NCBI RefSeq assembly: GCF_040214835.1 | Contig: NZ_CP157874.1 | Coordinates: 3,848,001-3,912,000, forward strand | Source of the DNA: Pseudomonas asiatica | GTDB lineage: Bacteria; Pseudomonadota; Gammaproteobacteria; Pseudomonadales; Pseudomonadaceae | Length of the DNA: 64,000 nucleotides | Direction: 5' to 3' | Shown: positions 17,579 to 29,380 of the stretch, piece after piece | Layout: every line of letters begins with the position of its first letter | How positions within the stretch are numbered: position 1 is the stretch's first letter | Position numbers and translations under genes: made by a program | Notes under the pieces: generated by a model | Database searches by the model: none | Seen by the model: only the letters and a program-made list of their open reading frames with translations | Told to the model about the DNA's origin: nothing

Positions 17579-19285
17579 TCAGCGCACCCGCTCCCGGCTT
17601 TGCACGGCCAGGTCCAGAGCGCGCTGCATGTCCAGGCGCGCCGAACGCCCAAGGTCGGGGTGGTTCAGTTGGCCGCCACGCTCAGACGGCAGGATCGGCG
17701 CCGTCAGGTCCTCGGCGTCCATCGCTTCGAAATCCTGCTCGGCGCCCAAGGTCAAGGCGCTGCGCCGCAACAGCATGCGCACCTGTTCGGGGGTCAGCGC
17801 CGGGTTGATCGACAGCATCGTCGCCACGGTTGCGGTCACCAGCGGTGTTGCGTACGACGTGCCACAATGCGCAGTGCCCGCACCCGGGCGAATGCAGGCC
17901 GCCGCACTGACATCCACGCGCATGTCGATGTTGGAGCTATGGCGCTTGCCCACATGTCCAGGGTGTTCGACCGCCACTGACTTGTCACTGCGCTGGTGCC
18001 CGCCCACCACCAGCAATTGTTCGGTGATGAACGACGATGGCAGGCGATATTCATCGGTACCCGACCAGGACGCACCATTACCCGCCGAGTTGACCACCAC
18101 CACATCAGGGTGCTCGGCGCGCAGCCACAGGAAGAACTCCTCGAGCAGTTCCTCATAGCCACTCATGGCCAGCCCGGAACGCACCAGCGAATCGACTTCG
18201 TCACCTTTGACATCGCGCGCGCCTACCCGATGGATGCCCCAGCTCCAGTTCAACACCCGCACCCCATCCTCGACCAGGTTCACCGATGCAGCGATGTTGG
18301 CGGTGATACCGGCATCCGAGTTGCGCTCGACAATCACCTCGAAGCCAGGACTGTGCTTGCCCAGCCTTGGCAGAAAGCCTTCATCCTGGTTCGCCAGGAT
18401 ACCGGCCACATGGCTGCCGTGACTGCCTGGGCGATCACCGTCGCGCGCATACAGGCATGTCTGCGCCTGCTCGCAGCGCCCTCGATAATGGCTGAAGCCT
18501 GGCGCGTCGAAGTCCACCTCTCGCTCGATCACCCCGACCCGCACCGGTTGCACCGGCAAGCTGGAAGCGGCAATTCGCCGCTGGTAGTAGTACAGCGCGT
18601 CCATGAAGCGGTTGGCGGCCCACTCATCCGCCTGATCGATGGCCAGGGCGTCACGCCCGCTGCCTTCCTCGCCACGCTCCGGGGCAGACTCCTCGACAAT
18701 CACTGCGTCCACGCTGACTTCACTGCCCATGCGCAGGATCATCGCGTCGCGCTGCACCAGGTCGCCCACCGGCAAGCGCAACTGGTAGACATTCAGCGGC
18801 GGTATGGCACCCACGACCTGGGCGCCGTACTTCCCGGCGATCCGTCGGGCTTCGCCGAGGCCATCATGTTTTTCCTCGATCAAAAGGCTTACCAGGTCCA
18901 CATAGGTGGTGAGGCCATCCATGTTCTTCGCCACTTCATCAGGCCCGGCGGCCACAACATGGCTGCGCTGGCGGGTCAGCCAAACCGGGTTGCTGGTGCG
19001 CTCGCCGTCCTCCAGCCACAGCGGAGCACTGCGCAGGGCTTGTTTGGCAAATTTCAGCGTAAGCCGGTCACCTTGCCGCTCGAAATCGGCTGTCGGCAGC
19101 CGCGCACCACCGAGCCAGACCGTCGGCAGCTGCGCCCCGAGCCCCTCGGCGCGCAGGCACCATTGCTGCTGGCCATCGCCAAACAGGTCGCCACAACGCT
19201 GCAGCTGTTTGATGCGCAACGAATCAGCTGCAGCCTGGGCACCAAGGCTGCAAAGCCACAACAACAGAATCAGACCACGCTTCAT
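17579..19285 (-). CDS. Exported subtilase-like (S8) protein with Glu replacing the catalytic Asp
   Basis: 568-residue protein with a signal peptide (MKRGLILLLWLCSLGAQAAA). After a roughly 230-residue N-terminal region comes an S8 fold: His in GSHGSHVAGILA (H289), oxyanion Asn in VNSAGNGA (N403) and Ser in CGTSYATP (S477). The position of the Asp box, normally VxVIDTGVD, reads VGVIEREVD, so E254 stands where Asp is expected. The enzyme may still work with Glu, may use nearby D258, or may be inactive. Several Cys (31, 43, 271, 277, 464, 474) suggest disulfides and a periplasmic or outside location. It is divergent from the mini-secretin gene at 19471. Confidence 0.85.
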   Translation of the reverse strand: MKRGLILLLWLCSLGAQAAADSLRIKQLQRCGDLFGDGQQQWCLRAEGLGAQLPTVWLGGARLPTADFERQGDRLTLKFAKQALRSAPLWLEDGERTSNPVWLTRQRSHVVAAGPDEVAKNMDGLTTYVDLVSLLIEEKHDGLGEARRIAGKYGAQVVGAIPPLNVYQLRLPVGDLVQRDAMILRMGSEVSVDAVIVEESAPERGEEGSGRDALAIDQADEWAANRFMDALYYYQRRIAASSLPVQPVRVGVIEREVDFDAPGFSHYRGRCEQAQTCLYARDGDRPGSHGSHVAGILANQDEGFLPRLGKHSPGFEVIVERNSDAGITANIAASVNLVEDGVRVLNWSWGIHRVGARDVKGDEVDSLVRSGLAMSGYEELLEEFFLWLRAEHPDVVVVNSAGNGASWSGTDEYRLPSSFITEQLLVVGGHQRSDKSVAVEHPGHVGKRHSSNIDMRVDVSAAACIRPGAGTAHCGTSYATPLVTATVATMLSINPALTPEQVRMLLRRSALTLGAEQDFEAMDAEDLTAPILPSERGGQLNHPDLGRSARLDMQRALDLAVQSRERVR

Positions 19286-19470
19286 GCCATCAGCCCCACT
19301 CACTCCCTGTGAATGCGACTGACGGGAAAGATCAAAGGTTCAGCTATGGCGGACAGCCGTCTCGCCCCAGGTGCTTTCGTAGCCACTTCCCCATCATCGA
19401 CATGATCCAGACCCGGCAGGAAGTCAGTAAATTTGCCATCATGTCCATTCCACCTGCGGAGATCATGGAC

Positions 19471-20205
19471 ATGCCGCTACGCCCCCTATTCGCCGCCTTG
19501 CTGCTGGCCGCCAGCCTCACCGCCCAGGCCGCCACCGAGGTATTGCCGCTACAACACCGCAGCAGCGCCGAACTGCTGCCCGCCGCCCAGGCGTTCATTG
19601 GCAAGGACGGCACGGTCAGCGCCTTCGAGAACAAGCTGATCGTCAACGCCAGCCCCGAGCGCATCGACGACCTGCGCACCCTGCTGCAACAGCTGGACAC
19701 CGCACCCAAGCGCCTGCTGATCAGCGTCGACAACAACGACAGCAACTTCCAGGACAACCGTGGCAACGCACGTGTCATCCACTACGGCACCAGCAACCGT
19801 GACGGCGGCATGCAGCAGATTCAGGCCAGCGAAGGCCAGCCGGCGCTGATTCAGGTTGGCCAGAGCATCCCGATCACCAGCACCAGCACCGACGGCTACG
19901 GGCGCATCCAGAGCAACACCGAATACCGCAACGTGACCCAGGGTTTCTACGTCACGCCCAGCCTGAGCGGCGATACGGTTCGTCTGCAAATAAGCACCAA
20001 TAATGACCGCATCAGCCAGGAACGTGCTGATGTAGTGAAAGTGCAAAGCACCGACACGACAATCACCGGCAAGCTCGGAGAATGGATCACCCTGGCCGGC
20101 TACAACCAGCAGAGCCAAGCCGACCGTAGCGCGTCAAGCCACAGTTACAGCACCCAACGGGGTGAAAACATGACTTTGCGTGTCAAAGTCGACCTTCTCG
20201 ACTGA
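19471..20205 (+). CDS. Mini-secretin: secretin N-domain plus short secretin-like C-domain
   Basis: 244-residue exported protein. A signal peptide (MPLRPLFAALLLAASLTAQA) is followed by a secretin N1-like unit (TEVLPLQHRSSAELLPAAQA, then LIVNASPERIDDLRTLLQQL). The last third resembles part of a secretin barrel domain: TQGFYVTPSLSGDTVRLQIS, then TGKLGEWITLAGYNQQ. GspD and PilQ are 600-700 residues, so most N-domains are absent. It cannot be told whether it forms a pore or only a scaffold. GGAG precedes the ATG at 19471 by nine bases; ATG 19465 is an alternative. No other secretion genes lie nearby. Confidence 0.75.
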   Translation: MPLRPLFAALLLAASLTAQAATEVLPLQHRSSAELLPAAQAFIGKDGTVSAFENKLIVNASPERIDDLRTLLQQLDTAPKRLLISVDNNDSNFQDNRGNARVIHYGTSNRDGGMQQIQASEGQPALIQVGQSIPITSTSTDGYGRIQSNTEYRNVTQGFYVTPSLSGDTVRLQISTNNDRISQERADVVKVQSTDTTITGKLGEWITLAGYNQQSQADRSASSHSYSTQRGENMTLRVKVDLLD

Positions 20206-20216
20206 TCCCAGGCAAT

Positions 20217-20241
20217 TCAAGGCCTCGACCAAAGGCCTTGA
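20217..20241 (+). terminator. Hairpin after the mini-secretin gene
   Basis: TCAAGGCCT and AGGCCTTGA form a perfect nine-base stem with a seven-base loop, beginning 12 bases after the stop codon. The T-run is missing, so termination strength is uncertain. Confidence 0.55.
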
Positions 20242-20272
20242 AACTGACTGCCAAGTCGCATTAGACCAAAGA

Positions 20273-20298
20273 TGTAGTAAGTGAAAAAAACCACTACA
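20273..20298 (+). promoter_or_regulatory. Palindromic operator TGTAGT-N14-ACTACA upstream of aceA
   Basis: Six-base inverted repeats TGTAGT and ACTACA are separated by 14 bases, a few bases upstream of a candidate -35 box. RpiR-family regulators such as RccR, which controls the glyoxylate shunt in Pseudomonas, are known to bind TGTAGT/ACTACA-type sites, so aceA is a sensible target. The link to RccR is from memory and not tested. Confidence 0.6.
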
Positions 20299-20304
20299 AA
20301 ACAT

Positions 20305-20334
20305 TTGACAGGGTCTTTTTCCCAAGGGCATGAT
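20305..20334 (+). promoter_or_regulatory. aceA: Candidate sigma-70 promoter for aceA
   Basis: TTGACA (perfect -35) at 20305-20310 is followed after 18 bases by CATGAT (four of six matches to TATAAT). It sits directly behind the palindrome at 20273-20298, a geometry compatible with repression or activation from that site. Confidence 0.45.
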
Positions 20335-20694
20335 GGCCTCGCTCCCGCTAATCAGGGGCCCTGGCAAGGGCCTTCGAGGCGCACTCCTCCCACCCCTGGA
20401 GGCGTCTCGTGTCTATACGACCCACAAGGCGGTTCGACGGGATTGCGACTGCAACGAAGAAGTTGTCCCGAGGGACGGAAGCGCATCACCGCAGTACTGG
20501 CAATCGCGTAGCACCGCAGCAAGGCAACCACGAGCCAACCTGCCGGAGCACCCTTTCGCCTGGCCTGCACACCCTTCCCCTTCGAGCCTTCGCGTTCGCC
20601 GCCGCACTCCTGCGAACAGGACAGCCGCCAGCTCCTGATCTGCTCCGAGCATCAGCACAATTACCCCAAGATCGATGCGACGAGGTTTATTTCC

Positions 20695-22020
<1,326 letters not shown>

Positions 22021-22039
22021 TAGTGGGTTGCTGTTGAAG

Positions 22040-22079
22040 AAAGGCCCGAGGCTTGTTGAAGCCCCGGGCCTTTCTTTTT
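22040..22079 (+). terminator. Intrinsic terminator of aceA
   Basis: AAAGGCCCGAGGCTT and AAGCCCCGGGCCTTT form a long stem with one mismatch and a GTTG loop, followed by a T-rich tail (CTTTTTG). It begins about 20 bases after the aceA stop. Confidence 0.85.
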
Positions 22080-22123
22080 GGTCTGTATCACACCCTTCAA
22101 GGACAACAGGTTAGCGCCGAACA

Positions 22124-22239
22124 TGTGGGAGCGGCCTTGCGTCGCGAAAGGGCCGCAAAGCGGCCCCGGCAATCTTGCGATGATGCACAAATCCCGGGGG
22201 TGCTTCGCACCCCAATCGCGACGCAAGGCCGCTCCCACA
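22124..22239. repeat. BIME: inverted REP pair, type A variant
   Basis: Variant unit TGTGGGAGCGGCCTTGCGTC in inverted orientation. The inner stems GGGCCGC/GCGGCCC and GGGGTGC/GCACCCC are also visible. Confidence 0.88.
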
Positions 22240-22266
22240 GGAGAAATCGCGCCTGTCGGTAGCACC

Positions 22267-22530
22267 TCAGTGCTTCATGCCCAGTTCCGCATCATCCATC
22301 AGCGCCTTGGCCATCGCGCTCAGATAGTGGGCGGCCCAGATCATCATCGGTTTCTCATCCATCAGGCCGGTGATGGTCAGTTCGCGCACGTAACCCATCA
22401 ATTCCGAGGACTGCTCGCGGGCGTCGCGACAGGGAATGCCTGGTTCGATGCGGAACAGTGGGTGGGTGCCGTTTTCGCCTTGGTAGAACGTGGTCTTGCC
22501 GACAGTGAACTGGGTGGCTTCTGTGGTCAT
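22267..22530 (-). CDS. DUF3077-family small protein
   Basis: 87-residue protein starting MTTEATQFTVGKTTFYQGEN and containing LFRIEPGIPCRDAREQSSEL and KPMMIWAAHYLSAMAKALMD, which I recognise as the DUF3077 family, small proteins of unknown function abundant in Pseudomonas. The start at 22530 is supported by GGGGATTC upstream; longer frames are REP-derived. An internally deleted copy of this gene, together with its upstream BIME, lies at 59401-59646. It precedes no obvious partner, but a second small protein gene of the same orientation lies at 22687. Confidence 0.85.
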   Translation of the reverse strand: MTTEATQFTVGKTTFYQGENGTHPLFRIEPGIPCRDAREQSSELMGYVRELTITGLMDEKPMMIWAAHYLSAMAKALMDDAELGMKH

Positions 22531-22565
22531 TTTTGAATCCCCTGAAAATTCTCGACTGCCTGGAC

Positions 22566-22661
22566 GGGCCCTTTCGCGGGTAAACCCGCTCCCACTGGGA
22601 CTGTGCAAGTCTTGAAGACTGTGGTGATCCTGTGGGAGCGGGTTCACCCGCGAAGAGGCCC
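22566..22661. repeat. BIME: inverted REP pair, type B, copy 1 of matched spacer
   Basis: Type-B arms enclose the spacer TGTGCAAGTCTTGAAGACTG and following bases, which recur identically in the BIME at 23255-23347. The element lies 36 bases upstream of the DUF3077 gene start. Confidence 0.9.
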
Positions 22662-22686
22662 GCCCAGACAACACATCACTCAAGCC

Positions 22687-22929
22687 TCAGTGCAAAGTCC
22701 GAGGCTCAGCGGGCATCTGCACCTGGATCAATGCCGACTCAAGCAAAGCCCGCAGCGCCTCAAGCTCATGCATCGAGGTCATCATCAGGATCGACGCCGG
22801 TGATTTGGGCTGCACCAGCAAGGCCTGATGCACCACGGTCGCCGCGCACAGTGCGTAGTCGGTGGCCTGGATCAGGGTGTCTTCGAGGGAATGGGGGTTG
22901 TGGGGTGGATCGGGGACAACTTTCAGCAT
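22687..22929 (-). CDS. Small protein, DUF6124-like
   Basis: 80-residue protein. The start MLKVVPDPPHNPHSLEDTL, with a Pro-rich opening, then helices (ATDYALCAATVVHQALLV, ELEALRALLESALIQVQ) resemble the small Pseudomonas proteins annotated DUF6124, whose function is unknown. AAGG lies eight bases before the ATG. It is in the same direction as the DUF3077 gene but separated from it by a BIME; members of these two families are often found close together, from memory. Confidence 0.65.
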   Translation of the reverse strand: MLKVVPDPPHNPHSLEDTLIQATDYALCAATVVHQALLVQPKSPASILMMTSMHELEALRALLESALIQVQMPAEPRTLH

Positions 22930-23414
22930 AGCTATTTACCTTCTATGGCCGGGCACCCGCCTGCTGTCAAACAGAAGGGTGGCAGCTGTACGTGGGTTGA
23001 CAGACCGGCGGAAATAGCTAAGTTCCGGCGCACGCAAGCGTGCCCGCACGCACAGCCACCATAAGGGCGAGCCGCACACTATTTACCGTCACAGCCTGTC
23101 AAAGCTGTATCGTTGATGAGCAACGACATGCCGAGACTAGAGCGCTGCCTGAGCAGCGGCAACGGAAAATGCGCGGCAGGAGTATGTTTGGGAAATGGCC
23201 TACATGGAAGGGGACAAATCTGTTTTATGCCGCACTTCGGCAGCACCCGCACCGACCTATTCGCGGGTAAACCCGCTCCCACAGGGCCTGTGCAAGTCTT
23301 GAAGACTGTGGTGATCCTGTGGGAGCGGGTTTACCCGCGAAAGGGCCGGTACAGGAGGAAGCAAAACCGGGGATCAGGTCTATGCTTGAGGCAGCACAGC
23401 CGCAAGGACCACCC
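22930..23414. other. Intergenic region with a BIME and inverted TAGCTATTT boxes
   Basis: 485 bases between two outward genes. No convincing CDS. It contains an inverted repeat of TAGCTATTT (about 22930-22938 and 23014-23022), a small hairpin around CGTTG/CAACG near 23112, and the type-B BIME at 23255-23347. The regulatory elements for both flanking genes must lie here, but no strong promoter is visible. Confidence 0.5.
23255..23347. repeat. BIME: inverted REP pair, type B, copy 2 of matched spacer
   Basis: Same spacer as the BIME at 22566-22661 (TGTGCAAGTCTTGAAGACTG and beyond identical), so the two elements arose by recent duplication or gene conversion. Together they bracket the DUF6124-like gene. 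Confidence 0.9.
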
Positions 23415-24077
23415 ATGCTTCGTCCAAGCCACCTGATGATTCTCGCCCTGGTCGCCGCCGCCCTCTATATATATGCACTGGCCAGCGACAACACCTTGCT
23501 CGCCCTGCTGGCCAAACCGCTCCCGGTACTGGCCCTGATCGCCTGGCTGCGCAGTGCTCCCGCCACACCTTATCGCCGCTGGATAACCCTCGGCCTGGCA
23601 TTCTCGGTACTCGGCGACATCCTGCTGGCCATCCCCGCCGACCTGTTCGTGTTCGGCCTGGCTGCCTTCCTCTGCGCCCACCTGGCCTACCTGCGCGCCT
23701 ATTGCAGCCAGACCCTGCGCCCAGCCCTGCCCGCACTGCTGCTGAGCGCCATCACCGGTATCACTTTGCTCGGCGTGCTGGCCAGCCACGGCCTCGGCCC
23801 GCTACTGATCCCGGTCGTGCTCTATGCCTTGGCCATCAGCGCCATGCTCTGGCGCGCCCTGGCCTGTGGCGGGCTCGCCGCGCTCGGCGCCTGCCTGTTC
23901 GTGCTCTCCGACAGCCTGATCGGTATCGACCGCTTCGTCAGCCCGTTCGCCGCCGCCCCGTACCTGATCATCCTCACCTACTGGCTCGGCCAGTGGGCAA
24001 TCGCTTCATCAGCCAGCCATCGCTCAATCGATAAAGTATTGACCCAGAGCGGGGCAAGCAGCGTCGGAAGCTGCTAG
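23415..24077 (+). CDS. YhhN-family membrane protein (lysoplasmalogenase-like)
   Basis: 220-residue integral membrane protein with about eight hydrophobic segments. Family marks are AKPLPVLALIAWLR, FSVLGDILLAIP with a conserved Asp, and LGACLFVLSDSLIGIDRF. Eukaryotic TMEM86 relatives hydrolyse lysoplasmalogens; the role in bacteria without plasmalogens is uncertain. The start MLRPSHLMI at 23415 follows GGACC. A longer frame to 23319 is REP-derived and rejected. Confidence 0.85.
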   Translation: MLRPSHLMILALVAAALYIYALASDNTLLALLAKPLPVLALIAWLRSAPATPYRRWITLGLAFSVLGDILLAIPADLFVFGLAAFLCAHLAYLRAYCSQTLRPALPALLLSAITGITLLGVLASHGLGPLLIPVVLYALAISAMLWRALACGGLAALGACLFVLSDSLIGIDRFVSPFAAAPYLIILTYWLGQWAIASSASHRSIDKVLTQSGASSVGSC

Positions 24078-24460
24078 AACAGGCGTTTTTCGCATTTGCA
24101 AGTAGGGGGAATCGCCAGATGAACTTTACAAGACGCAGAACAGGGAAATTATCAGGCATCAGGTCAAATGATATCAATTATCATTACGAAACTTGCAATT
24201 CGTTACCCGTCGCAAGAAACATAATTAACAAAACCGCACGCAATGCCCGAATCTCAAGGCTTTCAGCCAGTTACAAGCGGCTTTTGTACTTAATCCTACG
24301 AATAAATTTGCGACAGAAATTTTACTTGCACGGGGTTTACCCATAAAATCAGCGCGATTGATTCAGCTGCGACATTTGGTCACTGCATGTGCGACACCAA
24401 GTCGCCGCTCTACACTTATTTCAGACTGCAGAGCTGGGTCTCTGTATAAGGATCTCTAGC
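24078..24460 (+). other. AT-rich leader of the nuo operon
   Basis: 383 bases clearly richer in A/T than the surroundings (notably 24110-24360). No convincing gene; a 75-codon frame at 24119 has no family likeness. It contains a good promoter candidate at 24321-24349 and about 110 bases of leader before nuoA. AT-rich upstream DNA of this kind often binds nucleoid proteins or global regulators. Confidence 0.55.
24321..24349 (+). promoter_or_regulatory. Candidate sigma-70 promoter of the nuo operon
   Basis: TTTACT (four of six for -35), a 17-base spacer, then TAAAAT (five of six for -10). It would start transcription about 105 bases upstream of nuoA. Confidence 0.5.
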
Positions 24461-24874
24461 ATGTCCGATTCGGCAGGACTCATCGCCCACAACTGGGGCT
24501 TTGCCATCTTCCTCCTGGGTGTCGTCGGCCTGTGCGCCTTCATGCTCGGCCTGTCCAGCCTGCTCGGTAGCAAGGCCTGGGGCCGCGCCAAGAACGAACC
24601 CTTCGAATCCGGCATGCTGCCCGTCGGCAGCGCCCGCCTGCGCCTGTCCGCCAAATTCTATCTGGTCGCGATGCTGTTCGTGATCTTCGATATCGAAGCC
24701 CTCTTTCTCTTTGCATGGTCTGTGTCCGTCCGCGAAAGCGGCTGGACCGGATTCGTCGAAGCACTCGTTTTCATAGCAATTCTGTTGGCTGGTCTTGTCT
24801 ACCTATGGCGCGTCGGGGCACTTGATTGGGCTCCCGAAGGTCGCCGCAAGCGGCAAGCGAAGCTGAAACAATGA
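24461..24874 (+). CDS. nuoA: NADH-quinone oxidoreductase subunit A
   Basis: 137-residue membrane subunit of complex I with three hydrophobic helices and the family motif [12 protein letters not shown] ([20 protein letters not shown]), then [19 protein letters not shown]. The start MSDSAGLI follows AAGGATCT. It opens the thirteen-gene nuo operon, whose products form a proton-pumping NADH:ubiquinone oxidoreductase in the inner membrane. Confidence 0.96.
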   Translation: MSDSAGLIAHNWGFAIFLLGVVGLCAFMLGLSSLLGSKAWGRAKNEPFESGMLPVGSARLRLSAKFYLVAMLFVIFDIEALFLFAWSVSVRESGWTGFVEALVFIAILLAGLVYLWRVGALDWAPEGRRKRQAKLKQ

Positions 24875-24883
24875 GGCTTTGGC

Positions 24884-25561
24884 ATGCAATACAATCTCAC
24901 CAGAATCGATCCGGATGCGCCCAACGAGCAGTACCCGGTCGGTGAACGGGAAACCGTCACCGATCAACTGCTGGAGGACCAGGTCCACAAGAACATCTTC
25001 ATGGGCAAGCTTGAAGATGTGCTGCGTGGCGCGGTCAACTGGGGTCGCAAGAACTCCCTCTGGCCGTACAACTTCGGCCTGTCCTGCTGCTACGTGGAAA
25101 TGACCACGGCCTTCACGGCACCCCACGACATCGCCCGCTTCGGCGCCGAAGTCATCCGGGCATCGCCGCGTCAGGCCGACTTCATGGTCATCGCCGGTAC
25201 CTGCTTCGTCAAGATGGCGCCGATCATCCAGCGCCTGTACGAGCAGATGCTCGAGCCGAAATGGGTCATCTCCATGGGTTCGTGCGCCAACTCCGGCGGC
25301 ATGTACGACATCTACTCGGTCGTTCAGGGGGTCGACAAGTTCCTCCCCGTGGACGTCTATGTGCCTGGCTGCCCGCCACGCCCTGAGGCTTTCCTGCAAG
25401 GCTTGATGCTGCTGCAGGAGTCGATCGGCCAAGAACGACGCCCGCTTTCCTGGGTTGTTGGTGATCAAGGTATTTACCGTGCCGAGATGCCAGCCCAGAA
25501 AGACCTGCGTCGTGAGCAGCGCATTGCAGTAACCAACCTGCGCAGCCCCGACGAAGTCTGA
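24884..25561 (+). CDS. nuoB: NADH-quinone oxidoreductase subunit B
   Basis: 225-residue peripheral-arm subunit that holds iron-sulfur cluster N2, the last electron carrier before quinone. Probable ligands are C68 and C69 (GLSCCYVEM), C134 (MGSCANSGG) and C163 (PGCPPRPEA). It begins nine bases after nuoA ends. Confidence 0.96.
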   Translation: MQYNLTRIDPDAPNEQYPVGERETVTDQLLEDQVHKNIFMGKLEDVLRGAVNWGRKNSLWPYNFGLSCCYVEMTTAFTAPHDIARFGAEVIRASPRQADFMVIAGTCFVKMAPIIQRLYEQMLEPKWVISMGSCANSGGMYDIYSVVQGVDKFLPVDVYVPGCPPRPEAFLQGLMLLQESIGQERRPLSWVVGDQGIYRAEMPAQKDLRREQRIAVTNLRSPDEV

Positions 25562-25621
25562 TCCAGCGACCTGCCGCCCGCTCCCCTGGAGCCGGCGGCC
25601 TGGCTTCATTCTTAACGTTGA

Positions 25622-27421
<1,800 letters not shown>

Positions 27422-27423
27422 GC

Positions 27424-27921
27424 ATGAACAGCACGCTTATCCAGACAGACCGTTTCGCCCTGAGCGAAACCGAGCGCTCGGCCATCGAGCACGAAATGCA
27501 TCACTACGAGGACCCGCGCGCGGCGTCCATCGAAGCCCTGAAGATCGTCCAGAAGGAACGTGGCTGGGTGCCGGACGGCGCCATCCACGCCATCGGCGAA
27601 GTACTGGGCATCCCGGCCAGCGACGTCGAAGGTGTCGCCACCTTCTACAGCCAGATCTTCCGTCAGCCGGTCGGCCGCCACATCATCCGCGTGTGCGACA
27701 GCATGGTCTGCTACATCGGCGGCCATGAATCCGTGGTCAGCCAGATTCAAAGCGAACTGGGCATCGGCCTGGGCCAGACCACCGCCGACGGGCGCTTCAC
27801 CCTGCTGCCGGTATGCTGCCTGGGCAACTGCGACAAGGCCCCGGCGCTGATGATCGACGACGACACCTTCGGTGACGTGCAGCCGGCTGGCGTTTCCAAA
27901 CTGCTGGAGGGTTACGTATGA
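27424..27921 (+). CDS. nuoE: NADH-quinone oxidoreductase subunit E
   Basis: 165-residue subunit carrying the [2Fe-2S] cluster N1a in a thioredoxin-like fold. Ligands C91 and C96 ([12 protein letters not shown]) and C132 and C136 ([11 protein letters not shown]) are in the usual C-x4-C and C-x3-C spacing. Its stop overlaps the nuoF start (ATGA), indicating translational coupling. Confidence 0.96.
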   Translation: MNSTLIQTDRFALSETERSAIEHEMHHYEDPRAASIEALKIVQKERGWVPDGAIHAIGEVLGIPASDVEGVATFYSQIFRQPVGRHIIRVCDSMVCYIGGHESVVSQIQSELGIGLGQTTADGRFTLLPVCCLGNCDKAPALMIDDDTFGDVQPAGVSKLLEGYV

Positions 27922-29282
27922 CCATTACTTCCTTCGGCCCGGCCAACCGCATCGCGCGCACGGCCGAAACCCACCCGCTGACCTGGCGCCTGCGTGACGA
28001 CGGCGAGCCGGTCTGGCTTGCCGAGTACGAATCGAAGAACGGCTACGCTGCCGCCCGCAAGGCGCTGGCGCAGATGTCGGCCGACGACATCGTGCAAAGC
28101 GTCAAGGACTCCGGCCTCAAGGGCCGCGGTGGTGCGGGCTTCCCCACTGGCGTGAAGTGGGGCCTGATGCCCAAAGACGAATCCATGAACATCCGCTACC
28201 TGCTGTGCAACGCGGACGAAATGGAGCCGAACACCTGGAAGGACCGCATGCTGATGGAGCAACAGCCCCATCTGCTGGTCGAGGGCATGCTGATCAGCGC
28301 CCGCGCCCTGAAGGCCTACCGTGGCTACATCTTCCTGCGTGGCGAATACACCACCGCAGCGAAAAACCTCAACCGCGCCATCGAGGAAGCCAAGGCCGCC
28401 GGCCTGCTGGGCAAGAACATCCTCGGCAGCGGTTTCGATTTCGAGCTGTTCGTGCACACCGGTGCCGGCCGCTACATCTGTGGTGAAGAAACCGCACTGA
28501 TCAACTCGCTGGAAGGCCGCCGCGCCAACCCGCGCTCCAAGCCGCCCTTCCCTGCCGCCGTTGGCGTGTGGGGCAAGCCGACTTGCGTGAACAACGTCGA
28601 AACCCTGTGCAACGTCCCGGCCATCGTCGCCAACGGCAACGACTGGTACAAGTCGCTGGCCCGCGAAGGCAGCGAAGACCACGGCACCAAGCTGATGGGC
28701 TTCTCCGGCAAGGTGAAGAACCCGGGCCTGTGGGAACTGCCGTTCGGCGTCACCGCCCGCGAACTGTTCGAAGACTATGCCGGCGGCATGCGCGACGGCT
28801 TCAAGCTCAAGTGCTGGCAGCCAGGCGGCGCCGGTACCGGCTTCCTGCTGCCCGAGCACCTCGACGCGCAGATGTACGCCGGCGGCATCGCCAAGGTCGG
28901 CACCCGTATGGGTACCGGTCTGGCCATGGCGGTGGACGACAGCATCAACATGGTTTCGCTGCTGCGCAACATGGAAGAGTTCTTCGCCCGCGAGTCGTGC
29001 GGCTGGTGCACTCCATGCCGTGACGGCCTGCCGTGGAGCGTGAAGATGCTGCGCGCACTGGAAAAAGGCCAGGGCCGCGCCGAAGACATCGAGACGCTGC
29101 TGGGCCTGGTCAACTTCCTCGGCCCTGGCCGTACCTTCTGTGCTCACGCACCAGGTGCCGTCGAGCCGCTGGGCAGTGCCATCAAATACTTCCGCTCGGA
29201 ATTCGAGGCAGGTGTCGCTCCAGCTGGTGCTGGCGATGCGCTGCGTCCGAACCTGGCGAAGCCGATCGTGGTCGGCGCATAA
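27918..29282 (+). CDS. nuoF: NADH-quinone oxidoreductase subunit F
   Basis: 454-residue subunit that binds NADH and FMN and cluster N3. The NADH/FMN glycine-rich motif is [13 protein letters not shown]; the N3 ligands lie in [12 protein letters not shown] and the later [13 protein letters not shown]. It overlaps nuoE by four bases. A gap of 133 bases follows before nuoG, the longest inside the operon. Confidence 0.96.
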   Translation: MTITSFGPANRIARTAETHPLTWRLRDDGEPVWLAEYESKNGYAAARKALAQMSADDIVQSVKDSGLKGRGGAGFPTGVKWGLMPKDESMNIRYLLCNADEMEPNTWKDRMLMEQQPHLLVEGMLISARALKAYRGYIFLRGEYTTAAKNLNRAIEEAKAAGLLGKNILGSGFDFELFVHTGAGRYICGEETALINSLEGRRANPRSKPPFPAAVGVWGKPTCVNNVETLCNVPAIVANGNDWYKSLAREGSEDHGTKLMGFSGKVKNPGLWELPFGVTARELFEDYAGGMRDGFKLKCWQPGGAGTGFLLPEHLDAQMYAGGIAKVGTRMGTGLAMAVDDSINMVSLLRNMEEFFARESCGWCTPCRDGLPWSVKMLRALEKGQGRAEDIETLLGLVNFLGPGRTFCAHAPGAVEPLGSAIKYFRSEFEAGVAPAGAGDALRPNLAKPIVVGA

Positions 29283-29380
29283 CAAGATGATTGAGGCGGG
29301 TGGTCCGTGCCACTCGCCAGCTTGCCGGCAGGCCCGAGAAATCGTGGCGTGTCGCAAGCTCACCGATTTCCATTAGCCAC

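Larger units (their letters stand above)
20206..20694 (+). other. Long leader region upstream of aceA
   Basis: 489 bases without a convincing gene. It holds, in order, a hairpin at 20217-20241, an operator-like palindrome at 20273-20298, a candidate promoter at 20305-20334, and then about 350 bases of GC-rich sequence with several short inverted repeats before the aceA start. If the promoter call is right, aceA mRNA has an unusually long 5' untranslated region, or a small RNA is encoded here. Confidence 0.6.

Noticed and set aside
24119..24346. 75-codon frame in the AT-rich nuo leader
   Set aside because: No ribosome site of note, no family likeness, and it lies in probable regulatory DNA.
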